In this document: piece after piece, positions 30,951 to 43,004 of the stretch
Layout: each line of letters opens with the position of its first letter
Numbering within the stretch: position 1 is the first letter of the stretch
Source: Hemicordylus capensis
Taxonomy: Eukaryota; Chordata; Lepidosauria; Squamata; Cordylidae
Assembly (NCBI RefSeq): GCF_027244095.1
Contig: NC_069662.1
Coordinates: 144,292,294-144,356,293 of the forward strand
Direction: 5' to 3'
Length of the DNA stretch: 64,000 bases
Position numbers and translations under genes: made by a program
Notes under the pieces: generated by a model
Told to the model about the DNA's origin: nothing
Seen by the model: only the letters and a program-made list of their open reading frames with translations
Database searches by the model: none

Positions 30951-32239
30951 TTTCTCTTTGTGTCAGAGTATCCATTATGCCTCGCACTCACAGTAAAGCC
31001 TCGCGGTAAACCCGTGGTAAAACCTCCTGTCTGGAAAGCCTCCAGCACATAGGTGGATGTTCCTGTGGGAGGCTAACTTTCTCTCTTGCTCTTTTGTGAG
31101 AGAAAAAGCAAACCTCTCAGCCTGCCAGCCAGGGGGAGGTTGAAGAAGTGTGCAGGAAGGAGGCAGACCTGCCCTGCCCCTGATTTTGCTAGTTATTGGT
31201 CAAGGGCTGTAATAAAGTATCTGTTTAATCTGCTGTTGGCATGGAGGGCGTGGCGGCATCTGGGCATCAACTCAGGATTGGGCGAGGCACCTGCTGACCC
31301 CTGGCCGTATTACAAACTCCTTACAAGCCTTTCAAAAGCAGTTTGCACGGAGACCTGCTGTTCTATAAAATAAATCTAAAGCCCATTTTGGCCCACAGAG
31401 TTTAGCATCACCATTCTTTGGGGATCCTGGCCAATGTCTTTACAGTCTTGCACATTAACCTTTGAACAATAGTCCTGGAGGAGCACAGGAACCTATGTAC
31501 ATGACAATCTGAATGCTTAACCCTTGAAAACGACTGGGTCAGGTTGACCCCCAGTTGCTTCAGGTATGGTGACTTCCCCCTCAGTTAAGTTGGCTTAGTC
31601 TGAAGTTTGTTTTTTATTGCAGTGGAGTGGGAAACCTGATGGTAGCATATGGCAAGTACATGAGCTGAAACAGCTGGGAGGAAACACTGGAGACACTTGT
31701 CTCACTCTTGCGGCAAGCCAGGAGGGTCATCTAAGCAGGACAAGGCACACTGTTCATACTGTTGCAGAGTGTGGCAAAACTACTCATGGGGTTGCAGAAA
31801 CCTGGCAGTTCATCAGTGCACTGATACAGCTATTGGCACTGCTCTGCTAGCACCAGTCCTGTTCCTGTTATAGCTGAGCCATTCAAGGGCCTATTCGGTA
31901 CCATATAGTCCACCCATTGCCAAGGCAGCAATTCAGAGAGGCTGGGAAATCTCCTCCCTTGATGAGTTTGAAGAGAAGCACTTAAACCTTTCAATTAAGG
32001 ATACCTTGGGTATGAAAGATCTCTTTTCAGAACTGGGGATATAGACTAGATGGAATGGAGTGTCTCTGTCCCCTCTACCGTTCAAACAACATGAACATTA
32101 GAACAACCATTCTAACAACATGAATGTGCACCCACGTTTATTCAGAAGCAAGTTCCTCTTAACTGAATAAAACTTCGGATTGGTAAGTACACTTAGGATT
32201 GCAGTTCTGTGCAAAATTACCTGGTAGTAGAAACCCTGT
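30951..32239. other. Intergenic stretch, nothing recognised
   Basis: No gene, RNA or familiar repeat recognised. A GTGAGAGAAAAAGC stretch at about 31097 may be further sequence of the unclassified repeat listed at 30855. Confidence 0.35.
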
Positions 32240-32960
32240 TATCGTAGTCTGGGCAAGGTCTGGAACCGATCTGCGAAAATGGAATGGTTCTATCGTCTGT
32301 GGTTTGGTCTGGGAGTTTCATTTATGTTGCTGTCACTCTAGTCAGTGTGTTTTCTAGCTCTATGAAGTCTATCGGGGCGGAGCCACCATTGTACGAATGG
32401 GTTCAAAGAACCCGGGTTGCCAATGTAAAAGGCAGTCAAAAGCCCCTGTGCACATGACATCATGCGCAGGGCTGTGTGGCCCGGGATTGGGACAGCCCGA
32501 GTGAGCCCTCCCCCATCCATTTCGGGCAGCGCTTTCTGACTGACAGCATTTATTTCCACTTTCTCTCCCTCACCGCAGGGAGAGAAAGGGAAATAAAGGC
32601 AGTCAGGCAACAAAAGCTGCCTGAATTGGACGGGGGAGAGCTCGCTTGGGCTCGCTGGAGCCAGAGTGTCACATGCACAGGGCATCACTAGAGGGGCTGC
32701 CAGGCAGGGCCAGACACAGGCCACCATTCGGCTGGCTCCACGCATGGTTTCAATCCCTATGCTGTCCAGTGAGAGAGGTTTTCCACATTTTCTGGGGAAA
32801 TAATGGATTTTTCTGTGGTTTTGTTTTGGTAGTCTGGAACATACCTGCGAAAACAGCATGTTTCTATCTTTTGTGGTTTGATCTGGGAGTTCCATGTCAG
32901 TGAGTGAGTGAGTGAATGATTGGGGCCAAAGTAGTTTTATATTATAGATGATAACCATCC
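32240..32960 (+). repeat. Pair of related repeat blocks around a hAT-like fragment
   Basis: The block TAGTCTGG, CTGCGAAAA, TCTATCGTCTGTGGTTTG and TCTGGGAGTTTCAT at about 32246-32320 recurs at about 32830-32900 as TAGTCTGGAACATACCTGCG, TCTATCTTTTGTGGTTTG and TCTGGGAGTTCCAT. Between them is GCGGAGCCACCATTG (about 32377), the end of the CAGGGGTGGAGCC family. GTGAGTGAGTGAGTGAAT at the right is a typical tail-like tandem. Confidence 0.5.
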
Positions 32961-33999
32961 ATACAACTCATATGGGCCCGTGACGGTATAATAATTTCAA
33001 AATGTAAAGTCTTTTTCAAGTGGTTAACGATATAAAAAGTCAGAAAGCCCACAGACACTTCATTTGCTTGATGAAATCTTTTGTTTTTTTAAAAACCATA
33101 AGGTTTAAAATAATATAACATCAACATTTCAACTTATCCTCACAGAAATGCTCGTACACTTAGTTTCTTTGATGAATATCTCTTTTCTTCTGATCCAAAA
33201 ACTTCCAGTTAGCATCAGTGCTTCCTATAAAAAGTCACCTGCAAAACAACTCTGAAATATATAAGAGAGGAACAACTCAAAGAAACAAAGATCTTCATCA
33301 TCACCACTCCTTCCCGGGTGGTGATGGGGAGCAGTGGAAGCCACCGTGGACCATTGTCGTCCTCCCCTGGGCGCCACTTCACAATTCCCAGACGTCTTGG
33401 GCAGTGCTGAAGGCGGACACATCCACCCACTAGCCAGGCATCATTCATGGGAAAACAACCAGGGCAGCGGGTGGAGGAGAGTTCTCCTTCAGCATTGTAG
33501 ATGTGGGCAGCAGCATGGTAGGAACGGAAGACTGTCCATCTGCGACTCAACTCTCAGGTGGGCACCACTAGGAGGATTTTGTGTGTGCATACGCCATCAG
33601 AGGGGCAGTGCAGTGCACTATCAGGCAGGGCATTGCCAGAGGATCTCCAAGCCCGGACGCTGAGAGTTACTTTGGAGTAAACATACATAGTATCAAGCAT
33701 GATTCTGGACCTAGCAGAACCTAGTTTAAAAAATCACAAAGTGTATAACACACCCAGAATCCATCATATGATTTGGAACTGGCACCACAGCCCTGAAATA
33801 TAAAGTTTACTTCCTGCACTAACTCAGCAGGCACCGCAGAACTGCATTTTCAGATAAATAATTTCCCAGTAAACCCAGAGTTACGACAGATAATGTAAGA
33901 AACAAGAAAGAAAGAGAAAAAGAAAAGAAAGAAAAAGAAAAGAGTAATCCTGCCTGCTTGCTTGGGGAGAGAGTGCCCTAATAAATGAATTAACATCTC
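32961..33999. other. Intergenic stretch upstream of BAMBI
   Basis: Nothing recognised except an A/G-rich (GAAA)n run at about 33902-33945. A GC-richer part at 33300-33660 has open frames on both strands without recognisable domains. Confidence 0.4.
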
Positions 34000-34740
34000 A
34001 GTAAGCAGATCGCTTGGGGGCTGATATTGATCAGGCTGAGCCTGTGTGTTTGCCTGGGATTGTTTGGGGGATAATTGAGTGTCAGTCTCTGTCTGTGTCG
34101 TCTCGCTGGCGCCTGGTGCTTTTGCATTTGCTAATTTTCACTAAATGTCTCTTGCTGGCTACTCCCTCCCAGTACATTTATATCCCAAAGAGCAGCCAGG
34201 CTCCTGCTGGTCAACCCGTCCGTCTGACTAGGCTTTATTGATCGGGGGGGGGGAGAGATACACAGAGGAGGAAAATGCTTCTGTCTCACCTCCGGGAAAG
34301 GAATTTGCTGCGGTTCTCGAACTGTCTCCCCGATTGCTTTTTTCTTTTTCTTTTTTGCAGACTCCCTTCTTATCACGCCAGCGGCTCCCAAGTCCATATC
34401 GCTCGCTGGAATGAGCTGCCTCACTCGCTCTTATACTCCCTTCCTGCCATCTGCATAAATCTCAGGCCTCTGAGCTGTTCGATTTGGGAAGAGTCCCCTT
34501 CCTGTCCCACCAGCAAGCGCTCTTGCCCGGCTTGCTCTAATCATATTTCGGCTTAGTGGGGTTGGTGGTGGGATTTTTATGCTTTCAACCAAAAACTGCA
34601 AGATAGGTTTCTTTAAGAACCGGAGTGAGCCCTTCCTCGGTCCCAAGTTCATTTACCTTAATTGCATTTCTTCTGTTTGCACTACTAATTACAGCGCTTA
34701 AGCCGGGGAGAAAGTCAGGGAATACACCGCCGTGACACAT
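34000..34740 (+). promoter_or_regulatory. BAMBI: Repeat-free upstream region of BAMBI, candidate enhancer/promoter
   Basis: About 740 bp free of SINE/LINE/MITE sequence, in contrast to the DNA around it. It includes GGCGCC (about 34108), the GC-rich sequence bound by BMP SMADs in known targets, and GTCTGAC (about 34222), a SMAD4-type CAGAC site. BAMBI is known to be induced by BMP/TGF-beta and Wnt signalling as feedback. That these sites act here is inference. Confidence 0.4.
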
Positions 34741-37240
34741 CCTCTACGCCCGTTTGTTGCCAACCCGCACTGCTTTGAGTGACACGTCGGCGCCGCCTAT
34801 GAAAACATGCCTGGGGGGAGAGGGGAGGAGCGAGGGGCGGGCCGAGGTGGTCAGGCTCTGGTGGTGTTATTTACAGAGCAAGAGAGCTAGTGGGCGACGA
34901 GAGAGAGGAGTCGGTCCAGGGCTTGCCTGGTGTGCTGGTTTCAGACCTGCTTAGAGCGAGCCCCGGGTGTAGCGCTGCTGCGATCCGGTTGCAAGGCGCG
35001 CGGAGCGCCCAGATGTGGCGGCTGCTGGAGCAGGGCGCTCTTCCAGTGTGAGCGGCTTCTGCAAGAACCCATTAGCCGAGGCTGGGCTCTAGGAAAGGGG
35101 GCAGCAGCCATCCGCCTGTCTGTAGCAGCAGCAGCAGCAGCAATACCAACAGCCGACGGGTTTTGAAGGGGTCAATGCGCTGCCCGGCCGGGGCATTTCT
35201 TCGTAGCGCGGCAAGGTGAAGCGAGCCCTGGAGAGAGCGGGCGGCGACGGCGACGGAGAGACGAGGCGGGAGGGTTAAATGGATCGCCACTCCAGCTTCA
35301 TCTTCGTCTGGCTGCAACTGGAGCTGTGCGCCATGGCCATCTTGCTGACTAAAGGTGAGTGCTGCCGCCTTGGGGGCTCTGCAGCTAGGCGCAAAGAGGG
35401 TGCCCGTCCCCGCTCGGGCTCCTCTGGTCTTCGTCTCTTGTCAAAATAGGAAGACTTCGTGGCGCTCCCGTGCAAGGAACAGCGAGACATTCTATTAGCA
35501 GGGAGGGAGAGGGGAGCTGGAGTGGAAGGGAAGGAAACGTGCATGATGGTCGAGGCGGACGCGGTAGGGAGAGGAGACGGGGCCGTGGAGTGGTGCTAGA
35601 GAGCCATGAGAGCGTGCTAGCTTTGGACAGCTGCTCTTGCTAGGAAATAGGTGCGATCCGGTCCCGTTGCCTTTCCAGTGGGACCCACAGCCCCTTCCTA
35701 TACACGTTGATCAGTAGTGCCACCTCTAGGTAGCATGCAGAAAACGGCAGTCCTAAGTGATTCTTAGCTGTTGAGTTAAGATCGCAATCCTATGACACTT
35801 CCAAGCAAGCCTGCCTAGGATCGGTGTCATTGATTTTTCATGCGGCGTTGGAGCAGCTAACCCCCACCTCCCAAACTGCACCCGACTTGTAAAAGGTTGC
35901 AGTAGGCGTGCTTGTTGCCCTGGTTTCCTTTTGAGAGCTTTTCTAAAGCTCATGGAATCAGGCAGGGAATCTCTTGGGGAGGGGAAGGAAAGAGAATGGG
36001 CATTGTGGTGGCCTGGTCTGGTGTGTGTGTGTGTAACTATGCAAAGCTTAAGAGGAGGATTGCAGACGTAGGGAGACGTTTAAGAGCTGCTGTCAGACTT
36101 TTGTAGGCTCGGGGAAAGGTTGGTGAGGATGAATCCCTGAAAGGTGAATTTCAGGGTATCTGAGCACCTGTTTGCTTTTAAGCAGAGTATATGTCTAGGA
36201 CGTAGGCATGGGCGAGATGCAGAAGGGGGCATGCCTTGGCCGTTACGGAGGGTCAGTAAACCTAGGATTGGGCCATCCCGACGACTATGTAACCAGACCC
36301 GCGGCAAGGGGATGGGCGGTATCTAGCGAGATTTCCTGCGGAGTAGACCCGCTTAGGGCTGGGTGTTACGATGTGGCAGTGCTGTCGGGGAGATTGGCCA
36401 ACAGCAGCAGCAGCGCCCTCTGATCTTGATCGGGTTTACTCGGGAGCCCTGCAGCCGAGGGCAGTGGGATTTGCCTCCCTAGTAAGCGGGCATAGGGTCG
36501 CAGTTCTCCGTGGCGCTTCATTGCCAGGTTTAGGTAGCCGCCCAGTACCCGTTTCCTCGGGAGTAAATCCTACTGAGTTCGGCGGGGCTTGCTTCCGAGT
36601 AAACTACACTTCGCGTGGCGCTACAGAGTGAAGCAGGCATTGCCGAGGTCATGCTGGGGTGAGCGGCAGGGCAGCGTGCAGGGGCGCGGGGGGTGGAGTC
36701 GATTCAGCCCCCGAGTGTGTGTGTCTGTGAGAGAGAAAATACTAGCTGGGCGGTGGGAATCGGAATTAAAGGCGGACTCGCTGAGGGAAACGGCGCCGCA
36801 TGGGGTCAAAACTTCTTGCAGCCGAGGCCGGAGAACTCCAGCTGGGTTGACAGGGTGGAGATTCACGAAAGCGACTCACAACGGCGACGACCTTCCTTTT
36901 TTTCATTTTTGCAGCCTCTCTTCCTCAGACAGAGGCCTGAGCGGCCCTGGCTTTTGCCCCCCCCCCTCCCTCGCTTTGGCCTGAGGCCGCCGCAGGGAGG
37001 AGGGCAGAGCACCGCCTGAGCTCCCACGCAAGCAGCGAGGCAAGCCCAGTAGCCGCAGGTTCCCCGGCGGGGCAGCAGCTCTCCTGCTCCTTCCCTCCTT
37101 CCTTCCTCTCCCCTCCCTGTTGCCCGGGCTGGGATTTTCCTCCTTCTCCTCCTCCTCCCTCTCCCTCCCGCGGCTGGCGAGCTCGGTGCGCCGGGCCCAG
37201 CGCTGCCGCCTTTGAAGCGCCCTGCCAAGGCTTTGTGAGC
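34741..37240 (+). promoter_or_regulatory. BAMBI: CpG island spanning BAMBI promoter, exon 1 and start of intron 1
   Basis: High GC and many CpGs from about 34741, dense through 35020-35600 and again 36270-37240, in otherwise AT-rich DNA. No clear TATA box lies upstream of the start codon, as usual for CpG-island promoters. GGCGCC occurs at about 34789. A (CAG)n run encoding nothing lies at about 35126-35143 in the presumed 5' UTR. The transcription start cannot be fixed from sequence; about 34880-35050 is plausible by distance. Confidence 0.7.
35279..35354 (+). CDS. BAMBI: BAMBI exon 1 (coding part): signal peptide
   Basis: ATG at 35279 begins MDRHSSFIFVWLQLELCAM, then AILLTK and one base of a Gly codon, ending at donor GTGAGT. 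The hydrophobic stretch FIFVWLQLELCAMAILL is the signal peptide that sends the protein to the secretory pathway and plasma membrane. This start is chosen because the sequence matches the human N-terminus almost residue for residue (from memory) and the phase fits exon 2. The exon lies in the CpG island. Confidence 0.97.
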
Positions 37241-37800
37241 GTGTCATGTTTCCTCCTGGGCTGAGCCGCGCAGGCCAGAACAAGCTCGCCTGTTCTTGGA
37301 AGTGGCGCTGCTGGGGTTTCCTTCCCCTCGCGCTCTCCCCGCCCCCTGCAGCAGCCTTGATGGACGTCGGACCTCGGGGGCCGGCGCTTGCCCAAATGTT
37401 TTTGTTAGGCTGCCTTCCAGAAACCCCTGAACGTTTCCAGCCGTGGCCCTCTTAGAGGGACGCGCGCACCCCCCCAGTTTTCCTCCCCCTCCCGCCCCAT
37501 GCGCCGCCGTGCCCAGAAAGCGGCCCTAGCAAGGTAGGACTCTTGCTACGAAGAAGACAGGGCGGGAGGGAGGCTTGGCTAGACCTTCATACACCTCCTC
37601 CTCCTCCCTTTTAACTTGGCAGTAGCTCTCATTCAGGCTGCAATCCTGTGCCCGCTGGGTTTGAACGTCTGCTGCTTCTGAGGAAACATGCACAGCATCA
37701 TGGGTGCCCAGGAGGGCTGTTCCACCCCCCACCCCCATTCATGGCCTTTTATGCATTTAGATTTCTGTTTCTACATACAGATCTCTCTCTTTCTCTCATC

Positions 37801-37838
<38 letters not shown>

Positions 37839-39167
37839 GTACTTTGCCCATTCCCCTCCCCCCCCCGAAAATTCCCCGTGGGCACCCATGTGCTGGACTG
37901 GATTGCATGCCTCACAACCACCTTGTGAGGTGGGTCACTTTTTGCCTTCCTAAGCTAGTCTTGAGCGTGAACTCTGTTGCAAAGCTTAAACTTTGTGTGG
38001 ATTAGTTGTGGTCATAGTCCTGTGTGGATTAATTTCCCCCCTGAAGAATAAAAGGTAAACTTAAAAAAAAAAAATTAAGAAAAGGGACTGGGAGAGTGAA
38101 CGTCTCCCCATAATTGCCGTGGAGAGGAAGTTAAAGGATAAGTTAGCACAGTGCTGATGTGCTGCAGTATATATTTATTTATTTTGGAAAGTAGGGTGTA
38201 ATTAACCCCAAATAACAGCCCTTGAAGCAAGCAGAGGGGAAGTCTTCTGGCCCCATCAAAGAAGGGCAGAAAAGGGAGTGACTGAGAGTAATGTGCAGTT
38301 GGCGATACTGAAACTATGTGCCTGATAATGATATAATTAAGGGATCACAGACTTCTGGCTGCTGTCGACTTCAAAAGCTTTAAGAGAAGCCTGCACTCTC
38401 TCCTGTAGCCACCTTGACTAAAAGCAGACATTTTTCTTTAATAGCTACATACAGTAACAAGAAAGAGGAGGAGAACAGAAAGAGCATTGTTCACTGTTTG
38501 AAAATACCAAATACCCTCTCTGGCCTTTTGCATAGCTCAGGAAGAAACTTTATGAATTGACAGAAATAAAGATTTTTGGTTTTTTTTTTTTGTTTCTTTT
38601 TTAAAAAATACAATAATACAAAAACTCCATTCTGTTCCAGAGGAAAAATGTGGCTCTAATTAAAGTGGAGTTGTAATAACCTGATGACTAGTCCGTCATG
38701 TTTTGTTTATAAGCCTGTCTTGGGTCAGGAAAAGATAGAATTTTAAATAGGGTCGTATAAACCATTAAAACAGAAACATAGTTTTATGGTTTTTCCTCTG
38801 CTTCTTACACCCGAAGACACAGGGAAGAAAGCGGAGACTAGTTTGTAGGTCCGTCCCCCCCGCCCATCCAGAGACTTTTTGTATTTATCTCTTTCATATT
38901 GTATTAAGGTGCTTAAATGTCAGAGTCAACTGGCTGGAACAACATTTGCTTAAATTACCTCTTTTGAAAAAGAAGTAGGGAAGTTGCATGATTAGGGCAG
39001 GGAAGAAGCGTTTGTGGGAGGAAGAGATAATTCTTTGAATCCAACAAAATTTGGATTTCTGGACCCAAAGTCCTGAGGGAGAAGCTTGGGGTGCCCAGAG
39101 TGAGACATGGAAGAGGTGAAATTAACCAGTCTAGCCAAATTCTGGGAGGAGAGCTGATCTTGTGGTA

Positions 39168-39293
39168 AAGGTAAAGCATGCTGTCGGTGTTTCCCCATAG
39201 TCTGGGAAAAACATACCAGCGGGGATACGAACCCTGCAACCAGTCTGGCTTGCTAATCAAGTCATTTCCCCACTGCGCCATTAGATGGCTTGG
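39168..39293 (-). repeat. Bov-B-tailed SINE inserted in the 5S/tRNA SINE
   Basis: In reverse orientation, GGTAAAGCATGCTGTCGGTG is joined by an internal deletion to GTTTCCCCATAGTCTGGG, GATACGAACCCTGCAACC (box B complement) and CACTGCGCCATTAG. TCTTGTGGTA flanks it on both sides (39158-39167, 39294-39303), a 10-bp target duplication. Confidence 0.82.
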
Positions 39294-39476
39294 TCTTGTG
39301 GTAGCAAGCACGAATTGTCCCCTTAGCTATAGAGTGTCCATCCTGGTTTACATCTGAATGCGAGACTACATATGTGAGCGCTGTAAAGATATCCCCCTTA
39401 GTGGATGGGGCCACTCTGGAAAGATCACCTGCATGCTGAAGCTTCCAAGTTCCCTCCCTGGCATCTCCCAGATAGG

Positions 39477-40025
39477 ACAAGATTTATTTTTTTTATAGGA
39501 CAAGATTTTTTTTAATTGAACCAACAAACTACCAAAGCATACAGTATGTTGCCAAAGCACAATTATATACAAAGTGGTTGTTTGTACATGATATATCTAC
39601 AAAGATTTACACACAATGATTTGGAAACCCACAAGGTTATGCAGTATATGCAGGTAGTACTGTAACTCGGGGGTGGGGGATTTCAAGGCACATCAAGTAA
39701 TGGGGTGTGTGTGTTACATTCGACGTCCATTTCCACAATTTGTCCCATTGCTGTTTAGAAGAGATACTCTTGTCTTTTTGCACATAACCATACAAACTTT
39801 TCCAGAAGAGATTTACTGTCTCATCTGCGTGAACCTCTTGGTCGCGTCTTCCCTCCCTATTCCTATGCAGGAGCATTGCATAAATGACATACAGGTTTAC
39901 TAACCTGATTACGAGAAGGGAAACGTTCCAATTCCCTAGTATGGGGGCACCCGTTCCGTCCCGTTTCCTTGAAGGTTTCTTTCTGGGACCTCGAAAAGAG
40001 GTTCTATTGCTCAAACCCGATGTCT
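39477..40025 (-). mobile_element. LINE 3' end (L1/Tx1-like?), 5'-truncated, with 14-bp target duplication
   Basis: The insertion is exactly bordered by ATCTCCCAGATAGG at 39463-39476 and 40026-40039. Its minus strand ends in A-rich tails, visible here as T runs at about 39487-39494 and 39507-39514. A minus open frame (39637-40014) includes LHRNREGRRDQEVHADETVN and LFWKSLYGYVQKDK, which looks like the C-terminus of a LINE ORF2 followed by about 160 bp of 3' UTR. Its clade is uncertain; L1/Tx1 is my best guess from the style of the residues and the poly(A) end. Confidence 0.65.
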
Positions 40026-41350
40026 ATCTCCCAGATAGGGCTTGGAGAGCCTCCTGCCTGCAACCTTGGAGAAGCCGCTGCCGTTCTGTGAAGACAATCC
40101 TGAGCTAGACGGACCAGTGGTCTAAGTTTGAGAGATTGGTGGCTTCCTATGTTCCTAATAATGCCATTATTCCCAATGCGCCTTGTGCACCTGTGATTGC
40201 TCAGTGGTTAGTAGGAGCATTACTGCCCTCTTACACACCAGCATTGGAATGGAATTACACACCAGCATCATGGAAGGTTGCCAGATTTGGCTTTTTAAAA
40301 GCCAAATTCTGGGTTACGGCCCCTATTTCACACGAGTATATCCCTCAGGTTCTGGCTCAATGGTCTGACTTGGTAGAAGGCAACTTCCTATGTTAATTTT
40401 TACTTTGGATATCCACTGTGGTAGAAAATTTCATGGGATTCAAAATTTTCTAAACAATGATCCGATGATGATGATTTTTAAAAGGTGGCACTGTTTCGTC
40501 TATTTAGACACAGAGTAATTGAAGTGCTTTTAGTCAAACAAACTTACTAGTTCTTTAAATGCTTAGTAAGCTTTTGAACTTAATGAATTTTTCACAGGCA
40601 AGAGCTTCAGATCTGGCTTTGTACACACTAGAGAGAGATAGGCAAGCATACCTGTGGGCATTGTGTCATTTGGCTTTGATGATGCAGCAGAGACACAGGA
40701 GCTTCATTATCCAGAAACTGCAATTACATTACAGTGAAAGGTAAACTAAGAATTGTCTTGGAAACGTAGTCCTGCTGAAGTGTCTCTTTGCCACTAGTTG
40801 CAGGGATGGCCCTCAGCAACAAGCTGAGGTGGTTGCTTCTGGTGGCAAATTATTGGGGTGCCAGCAGAGTGGCAAGACACCCCCCCACACACACACACTG
40901 CTGCTATTGGAGCAACTCTTTGTGACTAACTGGATTTTTGCAAACTTTGCATGGAGCACCTCTCTTCATACTCCATGCAAAGGTTGCAAGACGCACAAGG
41001 AGAAAAGGGGAGGCTTCTGGCAACCTTCCCTCCTCCTTCCCCCAACCACACCCTGCATCACATTCAAAGCTTGCAAGTTCAGTTCTGAAAGGGGGCTGCC
41101 CCCAGCAGGGTCACGGGGCAAGGCAGCATTTGGTGCCTTGCCTCAGGCACTGTAATACCTTGTGCCACCCCTTAGTGTTTGTGGTATGTATATGTGCTTG
41201 CAGTGCACAACTTAAGCACAGGTTGAAACATCCCCCATGTTGATGATGGCCTAGATGTTGCTGTGCTAGAAAAACATTTCCAGCAACCTGACTATTATAC
41301 CTGTGCTTCAATTACTTCAAGGGAGTGTGTCGTTCTGAGAGCCTGCTTTT

Positions 41351-41640
41351 AACACAGGAAGTTGCCTTATTATACCATTGGCCAGTCTAGCTCAGTATTG
41401 TCTACACTGACTGGCAGCGGCGATCCAAGGTTATAAGTAGGAGTCTCTCCCAGCCCTACCTGGAGATGCCACCAGGGACTGAACCTGGGATCTTCTGATT
41501 TTTCATTGAGCTACAGCCCAATCCCCTAAGGGGAATATCTTACAGTGTTTTACCTATCTAAATGCAAACCAAGCGGGGTGGGGGCTGCTTTGCAAAGGGG
41601 ACAATTCATGCTTACTTAACAGCAAGACCAGCTCTCCTGG
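41351..41640 (-). repeat. 5S/tRNA chimeric SINE
   Basis: In reverse orientation: ACAGGAAGTTGCCTTATTAT, CTAGCTCAGTATTGTCTAC, CACCAGGGACTGAACCTGGG (tRNA box B complement), TTGAGCTACAGCCCAATCCC (box A complement), CCCCTAAGGGGAATATC, then the 5S-like head and AAGACCAGCTCTCCTGG. The tRNA-like middle is unusually clear. Confidence 0.85.
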
Positions 41641-42754
41641 AGCAAGTATAAGATCTCTTATGGCTGAAATTCATTCATTGTTTCTTTCTTTCTTTCTAGC
41701 TCACTTTTTAAACCCATCTCTGTGTTTTGTAGCACACTTCCTAGAGCGACAGTAGTTTCTGGAAGTTAAGAAGAATCTAGTTTCCTCCCAACTTCCTTTC
41801 TTTCATGTTATTAACTGATGAGGCAGACTTAAGCTAACCTGCCTAGAAAAAGTGTAAAGTTTCCTTGTATAGTAAGATGAATCCATTTTTAAAGATTGTA
41901 AAACGAAGAGGTTTTTTATTAAGGGACTTTTTTAAAAAAGCACTTCCTTTTGAAATTTTTGAGGTTTCCTGCTTTTTTTGTTTCATACAAACAGTAGAGG
42001 ATTTTCAGTCTAAATGTTTAGCCTGTTTGATCACATGATGGATTGGGTAGAATGGAAGCAGGGTGAGTGGAAGGAGGCTAGTCTTGCCACTGCACTCCTT
42101 CCATTCAGGTTCAAAGATGTTTATTTTGGCAGGCAGACGACCCCCCCCCCCAGTTGTAAACTATAGAGTTTGTTTTAGAATAAAGGCCAAAAAGACCTTT
42201 TGCATGAGAAACTCCTTTTTAGAAAGAAGATGCAGTGGAAACCTTTTTAAATATAGTGGGTTTTTTTAAAAAAAGAGTTGATGGTTGTAAGCTGCCCTGG
42301 AAATGCTTTACATTGAGTGGTGGGATAGAAATTTTAACAATAAATCAGACCAGGTGCTTGGGGCAAATAGATTGGATGGCTGTGACCATTGTGCCGCGGT
42401 TATAAGCTTCCCATGAGCATTTGCCCAGAGCTACTATTGGAGACGGAAGGCTAGAGCTTAGATGGATCCAGCTAGGCAATCCTTGTGTCTAGAGGGTCAA
42501 CATCTTTTATGAGCAAGACTTTAGTTCATCATTTCATAAGGTGTTGGCTAAAGCTCTTCAATACTGGCACCCGTCCCAAAAGTAGTAAGCAATTCAGCAG
42601 CTCTGATTAAATATTCAGGCATGACAGAATTAAAATATGTCTCTCTCCTTCTCTGTATGCCGATGTACAGCTGAAACCGTATAGCAGACTTACTTTAGGA
42701 GAAATTAGTATTTTACGGAAGTAATATACCATAGGCGTTTGCTCTGCTAAACAG

Positions 42755-43004
42755 TAAAGGTAAAGTGTGCCATCGAGTCGGTGCCGACCACAGAGCCCTG
42801 TGTTTGTCTTTGGTAGAATACAGGAGGGGTTTACCATTGCCATCTCCCTTGCAGTATGAGATGGTACCTTTCAGCATCTTCCCATATCCCTGCAGCCCGA
42901 TGTAGGTGTTCCCCATAGTCTGGGAAACATACCAGTGGGAATTCAAACCGGCAACCTCTGGCTTGCTAGTCAAGTCATTTCCTCGCTGCGCTATTAGGTG
43001 GCTT
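42755..43004 (-). repeat. tRNA-headed SINE with Bov-B-like tail
   Basis: In reverse orientation, near full length: GGTAAAGTGTGCCATCGAGT, GAATACAGGAGGGGTTTACC, GTCTGGGAAACATACCAG, GAATTCAAACCGGCAACC and CGCTGCGCTATTAGGTGGC. Confidence 0.82.

Larger units (their letters stand above)
39146..40158 (+). repeat. 5S/tRNA SINE carrying two nested insertions
   Basis: The host SINE is readable in three pieces. The first is 39146-39167 (GGAGAGCTGATCTTGTGG). The second is 39294-39476 (GGTCTTGTGGTAGCAAGC through CATCTCCCAGATAGG). The third is about 40026-40158 (ATCTCCCAGATAGGG through GGCTTCCTATGTTCC). The first gap holds a Bov-B-tailed SINE and the second a LINE 3' end. Both gaps are bordered by short duplications of host SINE sequence. 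Confidence 0.85.

Noticed and set aside
36863-37395. Arg/Gly-rich minus-strand frames of 121-156 codons in the BAMBI CpG island
   Set aside because: Three overlapping frames with low-complexity, composition-driven residues (runs of R, G, E). Typical of CpG islands; no splice or start context.
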